Assembly (NCBI GenBank): GCA_945893365.1
Contig: CAMDED010000005.1
Coordinates: 47,846 to 111,845, forward strand
Length of the DNA: 64,000 nt
Source: Candidatus Sulfopaludibacter sp. SbA3
Lineage (GTDB): Bacteria > Acidobacteriota > Terriglobia > Bryobacterales > Bryobacteraceae
Reading direction: 5' to 3'
The stretch's first letter is position 1. Each line of letters begins with the position of its first letter. Both the position numbers and the translations under genes were made by a program. Below the pieces are notes generated by a model that was not told where the DNA came from, did not search any database, and worked only from the letters and a program-made list of their open reading frames with translations. Shown one piece after another: positions 53,171 to 60,247 of the stretch.

Positions 53171-53506
53171 ATGCAAGAGACCACGCCCGGGACGCACGAC
53201 GACCCGGCAAAAATTCTCGAAGTGAACGAAGGCGCAAGCGATGAGGAGATTCGCGCGGCGTATCTGCGCAAAGTGCGGCAGTACCCCCCGGATCGTTCAC
53301 CGGCGGAGTTCGAGCGTGTGCGCGATGCCTATCACCTGCTCCGCGATCCGCGCGCGAGAGCCCGCCTGATGTTCCTCTCGAGCGGTTCGGACCGGCCGCT
53401 TTCAGCCTTGGCGGACGCTCACGGCACGGAACGCCGGTTCGTGGGCCCGGAACTATGGCGCGAGAGCCTGAGAGAGCGGCCCGGAGTCAAGGAGGATCGG
53501 GATTGA
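53171..53506 (+). CDS. J-domain protein lacking the HPD motif
   Basis: A 111-residue protein whose N-terminal 65 residues fit a J-domain: DPAKILEVNEGASDEEIRAAYLRKVRQ (helices I-II) and EFERVRDAYHLLRDPRARAR (helix III). The loop that should read H-P-D is Y-P-P-D (VRQYPPDRSP), so the histidine needed to stimulate normal Hsp70 ATPase is absent. About 40 residues follow without zinc fingers or a client-binding domain. The gene lies 11 bases after the large helical protein. It overlaps the GrpE-like gene if that starts at TTG. The Hsp70 beside it is also divergent, so the pair may have co-evolved to use a different contact. Confidence 0.87.
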   Translation: MQETTPGTHDDPAKILEVNEGASDEEIRAAYLRKVRQYPPDRSPAEFERVRDAYHLLRDPRARARLMFLSSGSDRPLSALADAHGTERRFVGPELWRESLRERPGVKEDRD

Positions 53507-54426
53507 CCGGAGACGGGGAGATGCCGGCATTCGAAGGCACGATCTACACCGGCCCCGAAAGCCGGATGGTCCGGGAACGGATTCTGCGGCGATTCACAAG
53601 CTGGCTGGATGGGGCCCTCGCCGCCGAAGACCCTCCCGCGGGTGTGGCCGCGGAGATTCTGGCGGAGGTGGAAACCGGCCGCGCCGAAGGATCTCCGGGC
53701 GACTTTAGCGATTTTTATTCGATGTGGTCGGCTATTACGGCGCTGACGCAGGAGGTGCGGCTGCAAGGGCGGGCTTTCAAGCAGCTGCATGACTCTCTGG
53801 CGAGGGTTTCGGATCTGCGGCCTGCCATCGACGCGACTTTGGGAAGGCATGAAGAGGCGCTCGCGGAGGTTCGCCGCGTGGCGGGCCAGAGCCAGTCCGT
53901 CCGCGGCGAGTGGGAGCGCGCCATTCAGCGGGATGCCGGGCGGCAAGCTCAGAAAGAGATTCTGGAAGCTCTGCTGGATATGCGGGACCGGCTGAACAGA
54001 GGCCTCGATTCGGCGCGGGCCGCGCGGAAAAAGAGCGCCGAGCTGCCCGATCCGAACTGGCTTCAACGCCTCAGAGGCCCGGACAAGCGCGGCGAGAACG
54101 CGGAAGAGGCTGCCGCCGCCCTCGAGAAGGGCTACATCCTGAGCCTGCAGCGACTCGACGATCTGGCCGATCGTCTGGACGCGCGCCAGATCGACTGCCT
54201 GGGCTCCTTTTTCGATCCCCGCTCGATGTGCGCGGTGGATTTGGAGGAGAACAGCGAGGAGCCGGACGGCACCGTACTCGAGGTCTACCGGAACGGTTAC
54301 GAGTGGCAGGGCGAGGTGTTTCGACTGGCGCAGGTGAAAGTGGCGCGCGGGCCGGAGCTGGGAACGGCCGCCGCCGAAACAGCGGCCGGGAACGAAGCGA
54401 ATTCTAACGATGAAGGAGATTTTTAG
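53503..54426 (+). CDS. GrpE-like nucleotide exchange factor, long form
   Basis: About 307 residues if it starts at the TTG at 53503, which has a perfect AAGGAGG 7 bases upstream and overlaps the J-gene stop as TTGA. An ATG at 53521 with GGAG is the alternative (301 residues). The middle is a long coiled coil (about 75-210), and the end shows the GrpE beta-domain (DPRSMCAVDLEENSEEPDGT, VLEVYRNGYEWQGEVFRLAQVKV). GrpE opens the nucleotide pocket of Hsp70 so that ADP leaves. Normal GrpE has about 190 residues; here an extra N-terminal region (EGTIYTGPESRMVRERILRR) of unknown role is added. It is followed 2 bases later by the Hsp70 gene. Confidence 0.88.
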   Translation: MTGDGEMPAFEGTIYTGPESRMVRERILRRFTSWLDGALAAEDPPAGVAAEILAEVETGRAEGSPGDFSDFYSMWSAITALTQEVRLQGRAFKQLHDSLARVSDLRPAIDATLGRHEEALAEVRRVAGQSQSVRGEWERAIQRDAGRQAQKEILEALLDMRDRLNRGLDSARAARKKSAELPDPNWLQRLRGPDKRGENAEEAAAALEKGYILSLQRLDDLADRLDARQIDCLGSFFDPRSMCAVDLEENSEEPDGTVLEVYRNGYEWQGEVFRLAQVKVARGPELGTAAAETAAGNEANSNDEGDF

Positions 54427-54428
54427 GA

Positions 54429-56291
54429 ATGAGCGATCCGGTTGTAGGTATCGATCTCGGGACCACCAATTCCGAGATCGCGGCATTTGTCGCCGGGCAG
54501 GTGCGGGTGATCGGTCCGGGATCGAAAATGTTGCCCTCGTGCGTGGGCTTCTCGCCGGACGGCGATCTGCTGGTCGGCGAATCGGCGCGAAACCAGCAAC
54601 TGCTTTATCCGGACCGGACCGTGCGCAGCATCAAGCGCAAGATGGGGAGCGCCGAGACGGTCCCTCTTGCCGGCAAGAACTATACGCCGCCAGAGATCTC
54701 CGCGCTGATTCTACGGGAGCTTTCCGAATGGGCCCGGCGCTCGATGGACGTGGAGATAAGCAAGGCGGTCATCACGGTGCCAGCCTACTTTTCCGATGCC
54801 CAGCGCAGCGCCACCATCGAAGCGGGGACGCTGGCGGGGCTCGACGTAATCCGCATTCTCAACGAGCCGACCGCGGCCAGCCTGGCATACGGCTTCGGAG
54901 CCGGCAAGCGCCATACGGCGCTAGTCTACGATCTGGGGGGCGGCACCTTCGACGTGTCCATCGTGGTAGTGGAGGACGACATCACCGAAGTGCTGGCCAG
55001 CCACGGCAACAATCTGCTCGGAGGAGACGATTTCGACGACCTTCTTCTGGAGCGCCTCATGCGGGAGTTTGAAAGCCGTCACAAAATCAATCTACGGGAG
55101 GGACATGCCGCGGCTCGCGCGCGGCTGCGGTGGGCGGCCGAGGAGGCCAAGAAGAAACTGAGCTTCGAGCCGTACGCGAAGGTGCGGGAAGAAGCGTTGG
55201 TGGTTGAAAACGGCAGGCCGCTGCATCTGGAGCTCGAAATCGCACGCGGCGAATACGAAGATATGATCCGGCCGTTGGTTGACTCGACCCTGGATAGCGT
55301 ATCGAAGGCGCTTGCCGACGCGGCCAAAAGACCGGGAGATCTCGACGCCATTCTGCTGGTGGGCGGTTCCACCCGCACACCGCTGGTTTCGAGACTGCTC
55401 CAGGAACGCACCGGTCTGGAGCCGCGGCAGGACGTGCACCCCGATCTCTGCGTCGCGCTCGGCGCCGGGGTGCTGGCTTCGCGCCTGGCGGGCCACGCCG
55501 TCGAGCGTGTGCTGGTGGATGTCTCTCCCTACTCGTTCGGGCCATCCTATCTGGGCGAGCGCGGAGGGTTCCCCTATCCCTATTGCTATCATCCGATCAT
55601 CAAGCGGAACACGCCGCTGCCGCTTACCCGGAGTGAATCGTATTACACGGCGCATCCTAACCAGAAGGAAGTGACCGTGCAGATCTATCAAGGCGAGGAC
55701 GAAGACGCGCTGAAGAACATTCTGGTAGGGGATTTCGGGATCGCGGGACTGACGCCGATGGACGGTCCTAACGAAGTTGTGTGCCGCATGAGTCTCGATC
55801 TGGATGGAATTCTTCGTGTAAGCGCCATCGAGAAGCGCACCGGGAAGTCACAGCAGGTCACCATCGCCAACGCGATGCAGGCCAAGTCGAGCGGCGAAAT
55901 CGAAGCGGCGCGAAAACGTGTCGAGGAACTCTATGCCTCCCGCCGGGGATCGTCTGACGAGGATCCGATTGGCTTTGAGTTTGAGGAGCCGCTGCCGGAC
56001 GTATTCCGCCAGGACGCGCCGCCCTACGCCTTGATCGGCGGCGAGGCCGGCGGGAACGGCTCGACGGACGGCGGGAATACGCTTCCTGTCGATTCGGCTT
56101 GGCCGGAAGCGCGCCGTGAAGCGCATGAGCTGATCGAGCGCTCGCGCCGTCTCCTCGACAAAATGCATAACGACGATCGGGAAGAAGCCATCGACCTGCA
56201 TGAGCGTGTGGCCGCCGCGAATGACGCCAAAGCTTTGACCGATGCGATGAAGGCCCTCAAGGAGTTTCTGTTTTTTGTGGAGGGGCGCTAG
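54429..56291 (+). CDS. Divergent DnaK/Hsp70-type chaperone
   Basis: A 620-residue Hsp70. The ATPase domain has GIDLGTTNSEIAAF (phosphate 1), the connect motif ITVPAYFSDAQRSAT, LNEPTAASLAYGFG, VYDLGGGTFDVS (phosphate 2) and ILLVGGSTRTPLV (adenosine). The linker that in DnaK reads D-V-T-P-L-S-L-G appears as D-V-S-P-Y-S-F-G. The substrate domain then departs from DnaK with an insertion (FPYPYCYHPIIKRNTPLPL). The C-terminal lid is short, with an acidic linker near 500-550. TTAGGA lies just before the ATG. It is a specialised Hsp70, not the housekeeping copy, as shown by its own J-protein, GrpE and large helical partner in one operon. Confidence 0.93.
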   Translation: MSDPVVGIDLGTTNSEIAAFVAGQVRVIGPGSKMLPSCVGFSPDGDLLVGESARNQQLLYPDRTVRSIKRKMGSAETVPLAGKNYTPPEISALILRELSEWARRSMDVEISKAVITVPAYFSDAQRSATIEAGTLAGLDVIRILNEPTAASLAYGFGAGKRHTALVYDLGGGTFDVSIVVVEDDITEVLASHGNNLLGGDDFDDLLLERLMREFESRHKINLREGHAAARARLRWAAEEAKKKLSFEPYAKVREEALVVENGRPLHLELEIARGEYEDMIRPLVDSTLDSVSKALADAAKRPGDLDAILLVGGSTRTPLVSRLLQERTGLEPRQDVHPDLCVALGAGVLASRLAGHAVERVLVDVSPYSFGPSYLGERGGFPYPYCYHPIIKRNTPLPLTRSESYYTAHPNQKEVTVQIYQGEDEDALKNILVGDFGIAGLTPMDGPNEVVCRMSLDLDGILRVSAIEKRTGKSQQVTIANAMQAKSSGEIEAARKRVEELYASRRGSSDEDPIGFEFEEPLPDVFRQDAPPYALIGGEAGGNGSTDGGNTLPVDSAWPEARREAHELIERSRRLLDKMHNDDREEAIDLHERVAAANDAKALTDAMKALKEFLFFVEGR

Positions 56292-56302
56292 CGCGCCGGC
56301 TT

Positions 56303-56611
56303 GTGGCTGACAACCTCCGCTGCCCGGTCTGTCAGGCGCGATTCCGCGGTACCGGCGATTGTTCCCGTTGCGGCGCCGACCTCAGCCCAATGATGATATT
56401 GGCGGCCAGAGCCTACTTGCTCCGGGGGATGGCGCGGACGGCCATTCAGCAGGGCCGTTACCCGGAGGCGCACGCTTTGGCGGCGAAGGCCGAAAATCTG
56501 CATGCGACCCCTGCCGGAAGAGGATTGCGTCTGCTGGGCGCCTGCCTTATGGAGAATTCCCCAGATGGTCCGGAGCTCATGCCAAGTTGTTGTGATAGCA
56601 TCTCCTCATGA
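56303..56611 (+). CDS. Small zinc-ribbon protein at the end of the Hsp70 operon
   Basis: A 102-residue protein with a GTG start 11 bases after the Hsp70 stop. It begins with a zinc ribbon, C-P-V-C then C-S-R-C (residues 7-25), followed by helices resembling one or two TPR units (MILAARAYLLRGMARTAIQQGRYPEAHALAAKAEN). The last 20 residues (ENSPDGPELMPSCC) look unlike the rest, and the base composition changes from about 56560. The original end may have been replaced by sequence from the accessory region. It could help recognise clients of the Hsp70, but that is a guess from position. Confidence 0.72.
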   Translation: MADNLRCPVCQARFRGTGDCSRCGADLSPMMILAARAYLLRGMARTAIQQGRYPEAHALAAKAENLHATPAGRGLRLLGACLMENSPDGPELMPSCCDSISS

Positions 56612-57515
56612 AACTGGGTACTGCCACAATTCCTATTTTAGTAGCGGTCACCATCATGCTTGTCGCGGGTTCTGCGCTACAGGCCGGTCTCCTCGCTACG
56701 AGCGCACTGTTCAATTCCGGGACTGGCATATTTTACCTTGAAGACCAGGTTGTACCTGCGAATCCGGGTAGTACTTCACTTGTGTATGTTCGTCCCGGTA
56801 CATTCATCGCCGCCGACCCCGGCACTTCGCAGTTGGGCGGCTCGTTTTTGGCGACTGGCGTAGCGACGTACGGTAACCTCACTACGAGGATTGCAGCCAG
56901 CGTGTCGGGCTCCGACACGTTTCCTTCGATCACTATATACTCGTCGGTATTCTTCTTCGACACGTTGACCTTCTTTACACCGACCGGCGGCAACGGGACA
57001 GCATCTTTGTCAGTCACTATGGACGGTTTTGGCTCCGTCACTCAATCACTGGGACCCGCCGGTGTTTACGGACGCGCTTACGGCGGGCTACTCGCCGGGG
57101 AGTCGGGAGCGGAACTTGTATGGCAGCACCCAGATGTGACGAACGCATCGGTTACGGTCACTCTCTTGAGCCAACCGATTCCATTCGTATCCGGCGTCCC
57201 GGTGAATATTGTCGTTGGATTAGCGGCCAATTTATGGTTTCGGTGCGCCAACACAGATTTGTTGCCGAACGCGTGCAACGACTGGTTCGGGACCGGCGTA
57301 ACCGATTTCGGCCATACAGCGCTTCTCACAGGAATTGGATTGTTCGATTCCACGGGTGCACCCATTAATACGTTTGATATTTCATCAGAAAGCGCACGGC
57401 CTATGGATCTGATGGAATCGTTCCCGAACCCAACAGTTCGATTCTGTGCCTGAGTGCAATTGTTGTTCTGGGCGCTATCATCGGCCGCAGGCCGCGCTTC
57501 CCATCAGTACGTTGA
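56608..57515 (+). pseudogene. Secreted PEP-CTERM protein with the sorting signal out of frame
   Basis: From the ATG at 56608 the frame encodes a signal peptide (MKLGTATIPILVAVTIMLVA) and a beta-rich secreted domain of about 260 residues, then ends at a TGA (57451-57453). Just before that stop, the -1 frame contains a textbook PEP-CTERM tail: V-P-E-P-N-S-S, a hydrophobic segment (ILCLSAIVVLGAII) and G-R-R-P-R, ending at 57513-57515. A one-base shift near 57390-57420 would join the two parts. PEP-CTERM tails direct proteins to exosortase for anchoring and release. Unless the shift is a sequencing error or programmed, the protein is no longer sorted. The DNA is less GC-rich than the Hsp70 operon before it, suggesting separate origin. 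Confidence 0.8.
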
Positions 57516-57741
57516 TTCTAGCCCTTTTTTGGCATCTTGGGTATTGGTCCAGCCGCGCTACCCAATGCCGCGACCCCCGGCATATTACGATTACTCCAAA
57601 TCGCGGCGCGAATGGTATTCTTGGCCTTCTGGAGCGACAAGGAACAGTATATTGGATCACCGGTCTGGCGGGCGCTGGGTTAGGCGTCCTTACGCCCGAT
57701 TTTCGGGTTGACAGCCGGCGGTGACACCCTCGGGGTGGTGC

Positions 57742-57770
57742 TTGACACCGACGCGGTAAGACGATATCTT
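57742..57770 (+). promoter_or_regulatory. Promoter of the VapBC-type operon (possibly leaderless)
   Basis: A perfect -35 TTGACA (57742-57747) and a -10 TATCTT (57765-57770) are separated by exactly 17 bases. The ATG of the antitoxin begins only 7 bases after the -10, so transcription should start at or next to the A of the ATG. No ribosome site is present, consistent with a leaderless mRNA. Confidence 0.65.
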
Positions 57771-57776
57771 ACCTCC

Positions 57777-58007
57777 ATGAAGACTATCGTGTCCTCGAAG
57801 GGTCAGATCGTTCTGCCGGCGGAGTTCCGGCAGATGGACCGTGTCGAACCGGGGCAGGTGTTCGACGTCGAGCGTCTCGATCGTGGGGACTATCGCCTCG
57901 TCCGGCGTGCGGCTCCGCGTAACGAGGGCGCCATCGACTGGCTGCTCGCCTGCCCGCAGAAGGACTTCTTCGTACCCATCGACTCTGAGTCGACGGATGC
58001 GCTGTGA
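57777..58007 (+). CDS. vapB: AbrB/VapB-type antitoxin
   Basis: A 76-residue protein starting at the ATG at 57777; upstream in-frame sequence would include the promoter. The N-terminal half is a SpoVT-AbrB swapped-hairpin domain (MKTIVSSKGQIVLPAEFRQM, then VEPGQVFDVERLDRGDYRLV), which binds DNA as a dimer. The C-terminal half (IDWLLACPQKDFFVPI) is the part that wraps the toxin in this type of pair. The stop overlaps the toxin's GTG as GTGA. The antitoxin should neutralise the PIN toxin and repress its own promoter. Confidence 0.93.
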   Translation: MKTIVSSKGQIVLPAEFRQMDRVEPGQVFDVERLDRGDYRLVRRAAPRNEGAIDWLLACPQKDFFVPIDSESTDAL

Positions 58008-58414
58008 AGTACTTGGTTGACGCCAACGTCCTGAGCGAGCCGACGAAACCAACGCCCGATCCGCGTGTCGTGGCGTGGCTTCGCGCACATGAGCGAGACA
58101 TCGCCGTCGATCCCGTCATTCTCGGCGAACTGCGATTCGGGATTCTTATCCTTCCCAAGGGAAGGAAGCGGACCGCCCTGGAACGCTGGTTCGACGAGGG
58201 GGCCAGGCGTCTCCACTGCGTGCCCTGGGACGCGGACACGGGCCTGAAATGGGCGGAACTGCTGGCGCGTCTTCGCACAAGCGGGAAAGCCATGCCGATT
58301 AAGGATAGCCTCATCGCGGCGACTGCGGTCGTCCACGGTCTAGCGGTCGCCACGCGAAACCGTGCTGATTTCGTGAACGCCGGCGTGCGCATCGTCGATC
58401 CGTTCGTTGGTTGA
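58004..58414 (+). CDS. vapC: VapC-type PIN-domain ribonuclease toxin
   Basis: A 136-residue PIN-domain protein starting with GTG inside the antitoxin stop. The acidic active-site residues of PIN nucleases are in place: D6 (LVDANVLSE), the Glu of ILGELRFG, the Asp of PIKDSLIAA, and the N/D pair of ATRNRADF near the end. VapC toxins cut tRNA or rRNA when the antitoxin is lost. Length and order (antitoxin first, 4-base overlap) are standard for VapBC. The pair lies in what appears to be accessory DNA. All key residues are present, so it is probably active. Confidence 0.94.
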   Translation: MKYLVDANVLSEPTKPTPDPRVVAWLRAHERDIAVDPVILGELRFGILILPKGRKRTALERWFDEGARRLHCVPWDADTGLKWAELLARLRTSGKAMPIKDSLIAATAVVHGLAVATRNRADFVNAGVRIVDPFVG

Positions 58415-58454
58415 GGTCTCGCGTAGGTGCGCCTGCCGCACCTTAGACCCAACG
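58415..58454 (+). terminator. Two-part hairpin after vapC (possible terminator)
   Basis: Directly after the stop codon GGTGCG (58426-58431) and CGCACC (58437-58442) pair around CCTGC, and outer arms GGTCT and AGACC can extend the stem with an internal loop. No T-run follows, so an intrinsic terminator is only possible. The distal arm runs into the T-arm-like repeat. Confidence 0.4.
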
Positions 58455-58541
58455 AGGACTCGAACCTGAAAACAAAGTGCTTAAACGGTTTGGCTTCGGC
58501 TAAGCCCTATGTTGTCAACGAAAGGATAGTGTGGCTCCCCA
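58455..58541. repeat. T-arm-like accessory repeat, left copy
   Basis: AGGACTCGAACCTGAAAACA and the bases that follow to 58484 match 27 of 30 bases of the copy at 62103. A second shared block, TGGCTCCCCA, lies 77 bases after the first block start (76 in the other copy); the middle is diverged. The minus strand of the first block reads AGGTTCGAGTCCT, like the T-arm of a tRNA, though I see no complete tRNA. Confidence 0.6.
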
Positions 58542-58680
58542 GTCTGGACACGTTTCGAACTTTCGCGGCCTGAAATCGGCTCTGCTCGAACCGACGATTA
58601 CTGCTTTGCTCGCAAGAGCCTTGATGCGAAACAGGCTCCGCCGTCCAGCCTGGGCGCCCAGGTTGGACACGTCTCGAACT
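58542..58680. repeat. Pair of GGACACGTYTCGAACT repeats 120 bases apart
   Basis: Within the 413-base gene-free interval 58415-58827, CTGGACACGTTTCGAACT (ending 58561) and TTGGACACGTCTCGAACT (ending 58680) are 120 bases apart and nearly identical. TCGAACT recalls a T-loop on the opposite strand. The rest of the interval shows no gene. Confidence 0.5.
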
Positions 58681-58788
58681 CGCCAAGAGAGTCGTGATCC
58701 GGATGCGTCCTCCGACTGCAACCCGCGCGAGCAACCCTACACTACGCGACTTAAGAGGAATAGTTGCCTGGAGCAGCTCCTTTACCCC

Positions 58789-58819
58789 TTGACATTCTAA
58801 TGGAACGGTGAGATCTTAT
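58789..58819 (+). promoter_or_regulatory. Probable promoter of the PadR-type gene
   Basis: TTGACA (58789-58794) is a perfect -35. GATCTT after 17 bases, or TCTTAT after 19, could be the -10. The GTG start at 58828 follows within 9-11 bases, leaving almost no leader, as in the vapBC promoter. Confidence 0.45.
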
Positions 58820-58827
58820 CCCCTAGA

Positions 58828-59172
58828 GTGTCTAATGAAACAAGTCGATTAGGCGGGAGTCTGTTACAAGGCACCCTCGATCTCCTTGTCCTGCGTGTGC
58901 TGGTCTCCGGACCCCTGCATGGATATGCAGTCGGCCGACGTTTGACGGAGCTATCCGAAGATTGGCTTTCCGTTGATGAAGGCTCCCTCTACCCGTGTCT
59001 CTACCGGATGGAAAAGAAGGGCTGGATTCGTTCGGAACCAGGGCGCTCTGAGAACAACAGGAAAGCCAGATTCTACTCCCTCACCGAAGCGGGCATGGGG
59101 CAACTCGAGGTTGAGCACGAAGGTTGGCAACAGCTCCAGCGGGCCGTCGGGCGGATTCTGAGGAGGGCATAA
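58828..59172 (+). CDS. PadR-family transcriptional regulator
   Basis: A 114-residue protein with a GTG start. It has the PadR winged helix: LLQGTLDLLVLRVLVSGPLHGYAVGRRL, SEDWLSVDEGSLYPCLYRMEKKGWI and the wing ARFYSLTEAGMGQLE. In acidobacteria such genes sit directly before large orphan permeases and probably repress them in response to a small ligand. Here the following gene, 4 bases downstream, looks like a permease remnant or relative, and a serine hydrolase follows. Length and motifs are complete, so the regulator is likely functional. An AGGAGG at its very end serves the next gene. Confidence 0.93.
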   Translation: MSNETSRLGGSLLQGTLDLLVLRVLVSGPLHGYAVGRRLTELSEDWLSVDEGSLYPCLYRMEKKGWIRSEPGRSENNRKARFYSLTEAGMGQLEVEHEGWQQLQRAVGRILRRA

Positions 59173-59176
59173 GTCA

Positions 59177-60247
59177 ATGAGAAGAGCGATCAACGCCCTC
59201 CGCGAATGGATGCAACTCCGCGTGCGGCTGCGCGATGAAAGTCAGTTCCACCTCGACCGGGCGACGGCGGACCTTCGGGCGCTCGGTCTTTCCGCCCGTG
59301 CGGCAAAGCGGGCAGCGCGCGGGCGTCTCGGATCGCGGGAATATCGGAAACTTGCTCTTCGCGAGCTCGGTGGAGATTGGGCGGGACTGATCCGGATGTT
59401 CCTAGCTCACCGTGTTCATACCTCGCCTTCATTCCAGCCATTAGCATTAGTCACGGCCTGCCTGTTGATACTCCTTTTGAGTCCCGCGCCGCAACTGATC
59501 CTGGAGGGCGTTGCCGGCCGCCCGCTCGACGCAGGGGGCCGCGGTGCGGTGTTCATATCCGAGCAGGCGCGGAACCTCACGTATGTGGGCATCACGAAAG
59601 CTGATTTCAAGTCCATCCAGTCGCTTGAAGGGTTGACCAAGTTGGAACGGTTTCAATCGATCCACGCGCGGGCACAAGCTTCGGAGGACGTTTCTGTCGC
59701 AGCGATTGAATCGCAGGTTCGCAGGAAGACCGGCAATCCGGGACTGCGGGTCATTCCGCTTTTTGAACGCCACGCGATCCTGATGGGCCCAGCCAAGGCG
59801 GTGTGGGGGCTGCTGGCATTCTGCTCGCTGTTCTTTGTCGCCACGCACTGTAGCAAGCCTCGATGGCTCGGATATGGAATGGCCGTTGGTTGCTTGCATG
59901 CGCTGGCATCGCTGATGACCTGGGCGTTTGCGATCCAGCCGTGGAGCGGAACCGCCTGGGCCCCTGGCGGCAGAGCGTTGCTCGGATTCCTGGCCTTATC
60001 AGCAATTTATCTGGGAGTTGTCGCACTACAGTGCCACGTCTGGTGGCACGACCTGCGCCGGCGATGCCCCTTTTGCCTGGACAGCTTGCTACTTCCCTTG
60101 ACCGAGGGAGCGGCGGACTGCTTTCTATTGAACTCGCCCACCACAGAATCGGTTTGCGCGCACGGTCACGGCGTTTTGGTCGAGACCCGATGGGAGTCTC
60201 GATTCCGGCCAGAAAGGTCCCCGTTGCAAGGACTCGTTCATGGCTAA
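59177..60247 (+). CDS. Membrane protein with an orphan-permease-like start and a zinc-ribbon-like end
   Basis: A 356-residue protein; AGGAGG lies 10 bases before the ATG. The first 75 residues (RDESQFHLDRATADLRALGLS, then RAAKRAARGRLG) resemble the cytoplasmic prefix of acidobacterial duplicated orphan permeases, which are usually about 800 residues. After one membrane helix (about 87-105) comes an extracytoplasmic domain, then three or four helices (about 205-290). The end carries C-P-F-C (RRRCPFCLDSLLLPL) with further Cys/His residues, a possible zinc site. The two FtsX-type permease halves are missing. It may be a distinct family or a rearranged permease. It overlaps the hydrolase gene by 8 bases. 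Confidence 0.72.
   Translation: MRRAINALREWMQLRVRLRDESQFHLDRATADLRALGLSARAAKRAARGRLGSREYRKLALRELGGDWAGLIRMFLAHRVHTSPSFQPLALVTACLLILLLSPAPQLILEGVAGRPLDAGGRGAVFISEQARNLTYVGITKADFKSIQSLEGLTKLERFQSIHARAQASEDVSVAAIESQVRRKTGNPGLRVIPLFERHAILMGPAKAVWGLLAFCSLFFVATHCSKPRWLGYGMAVGCLHALASLMTWAFAIQPWSGTAWAPGGRALLGFLALSAIYLGVVALQCHVWWHDLRRRCPFCLDSLLLPLTEGAADCFLLNSPTTESVCAHGHGVLVETRWESRFRPERSPLQGLVHG

Noticed and set aside
58415..58490. Possible complete tRNA on the minus strand
   Set aside because: Only a T-arm-like stretch (AGGTTCGAGTCCT) is present. The T-stem is imperfect, and no acceptor stem or anticodon arm can be paired.
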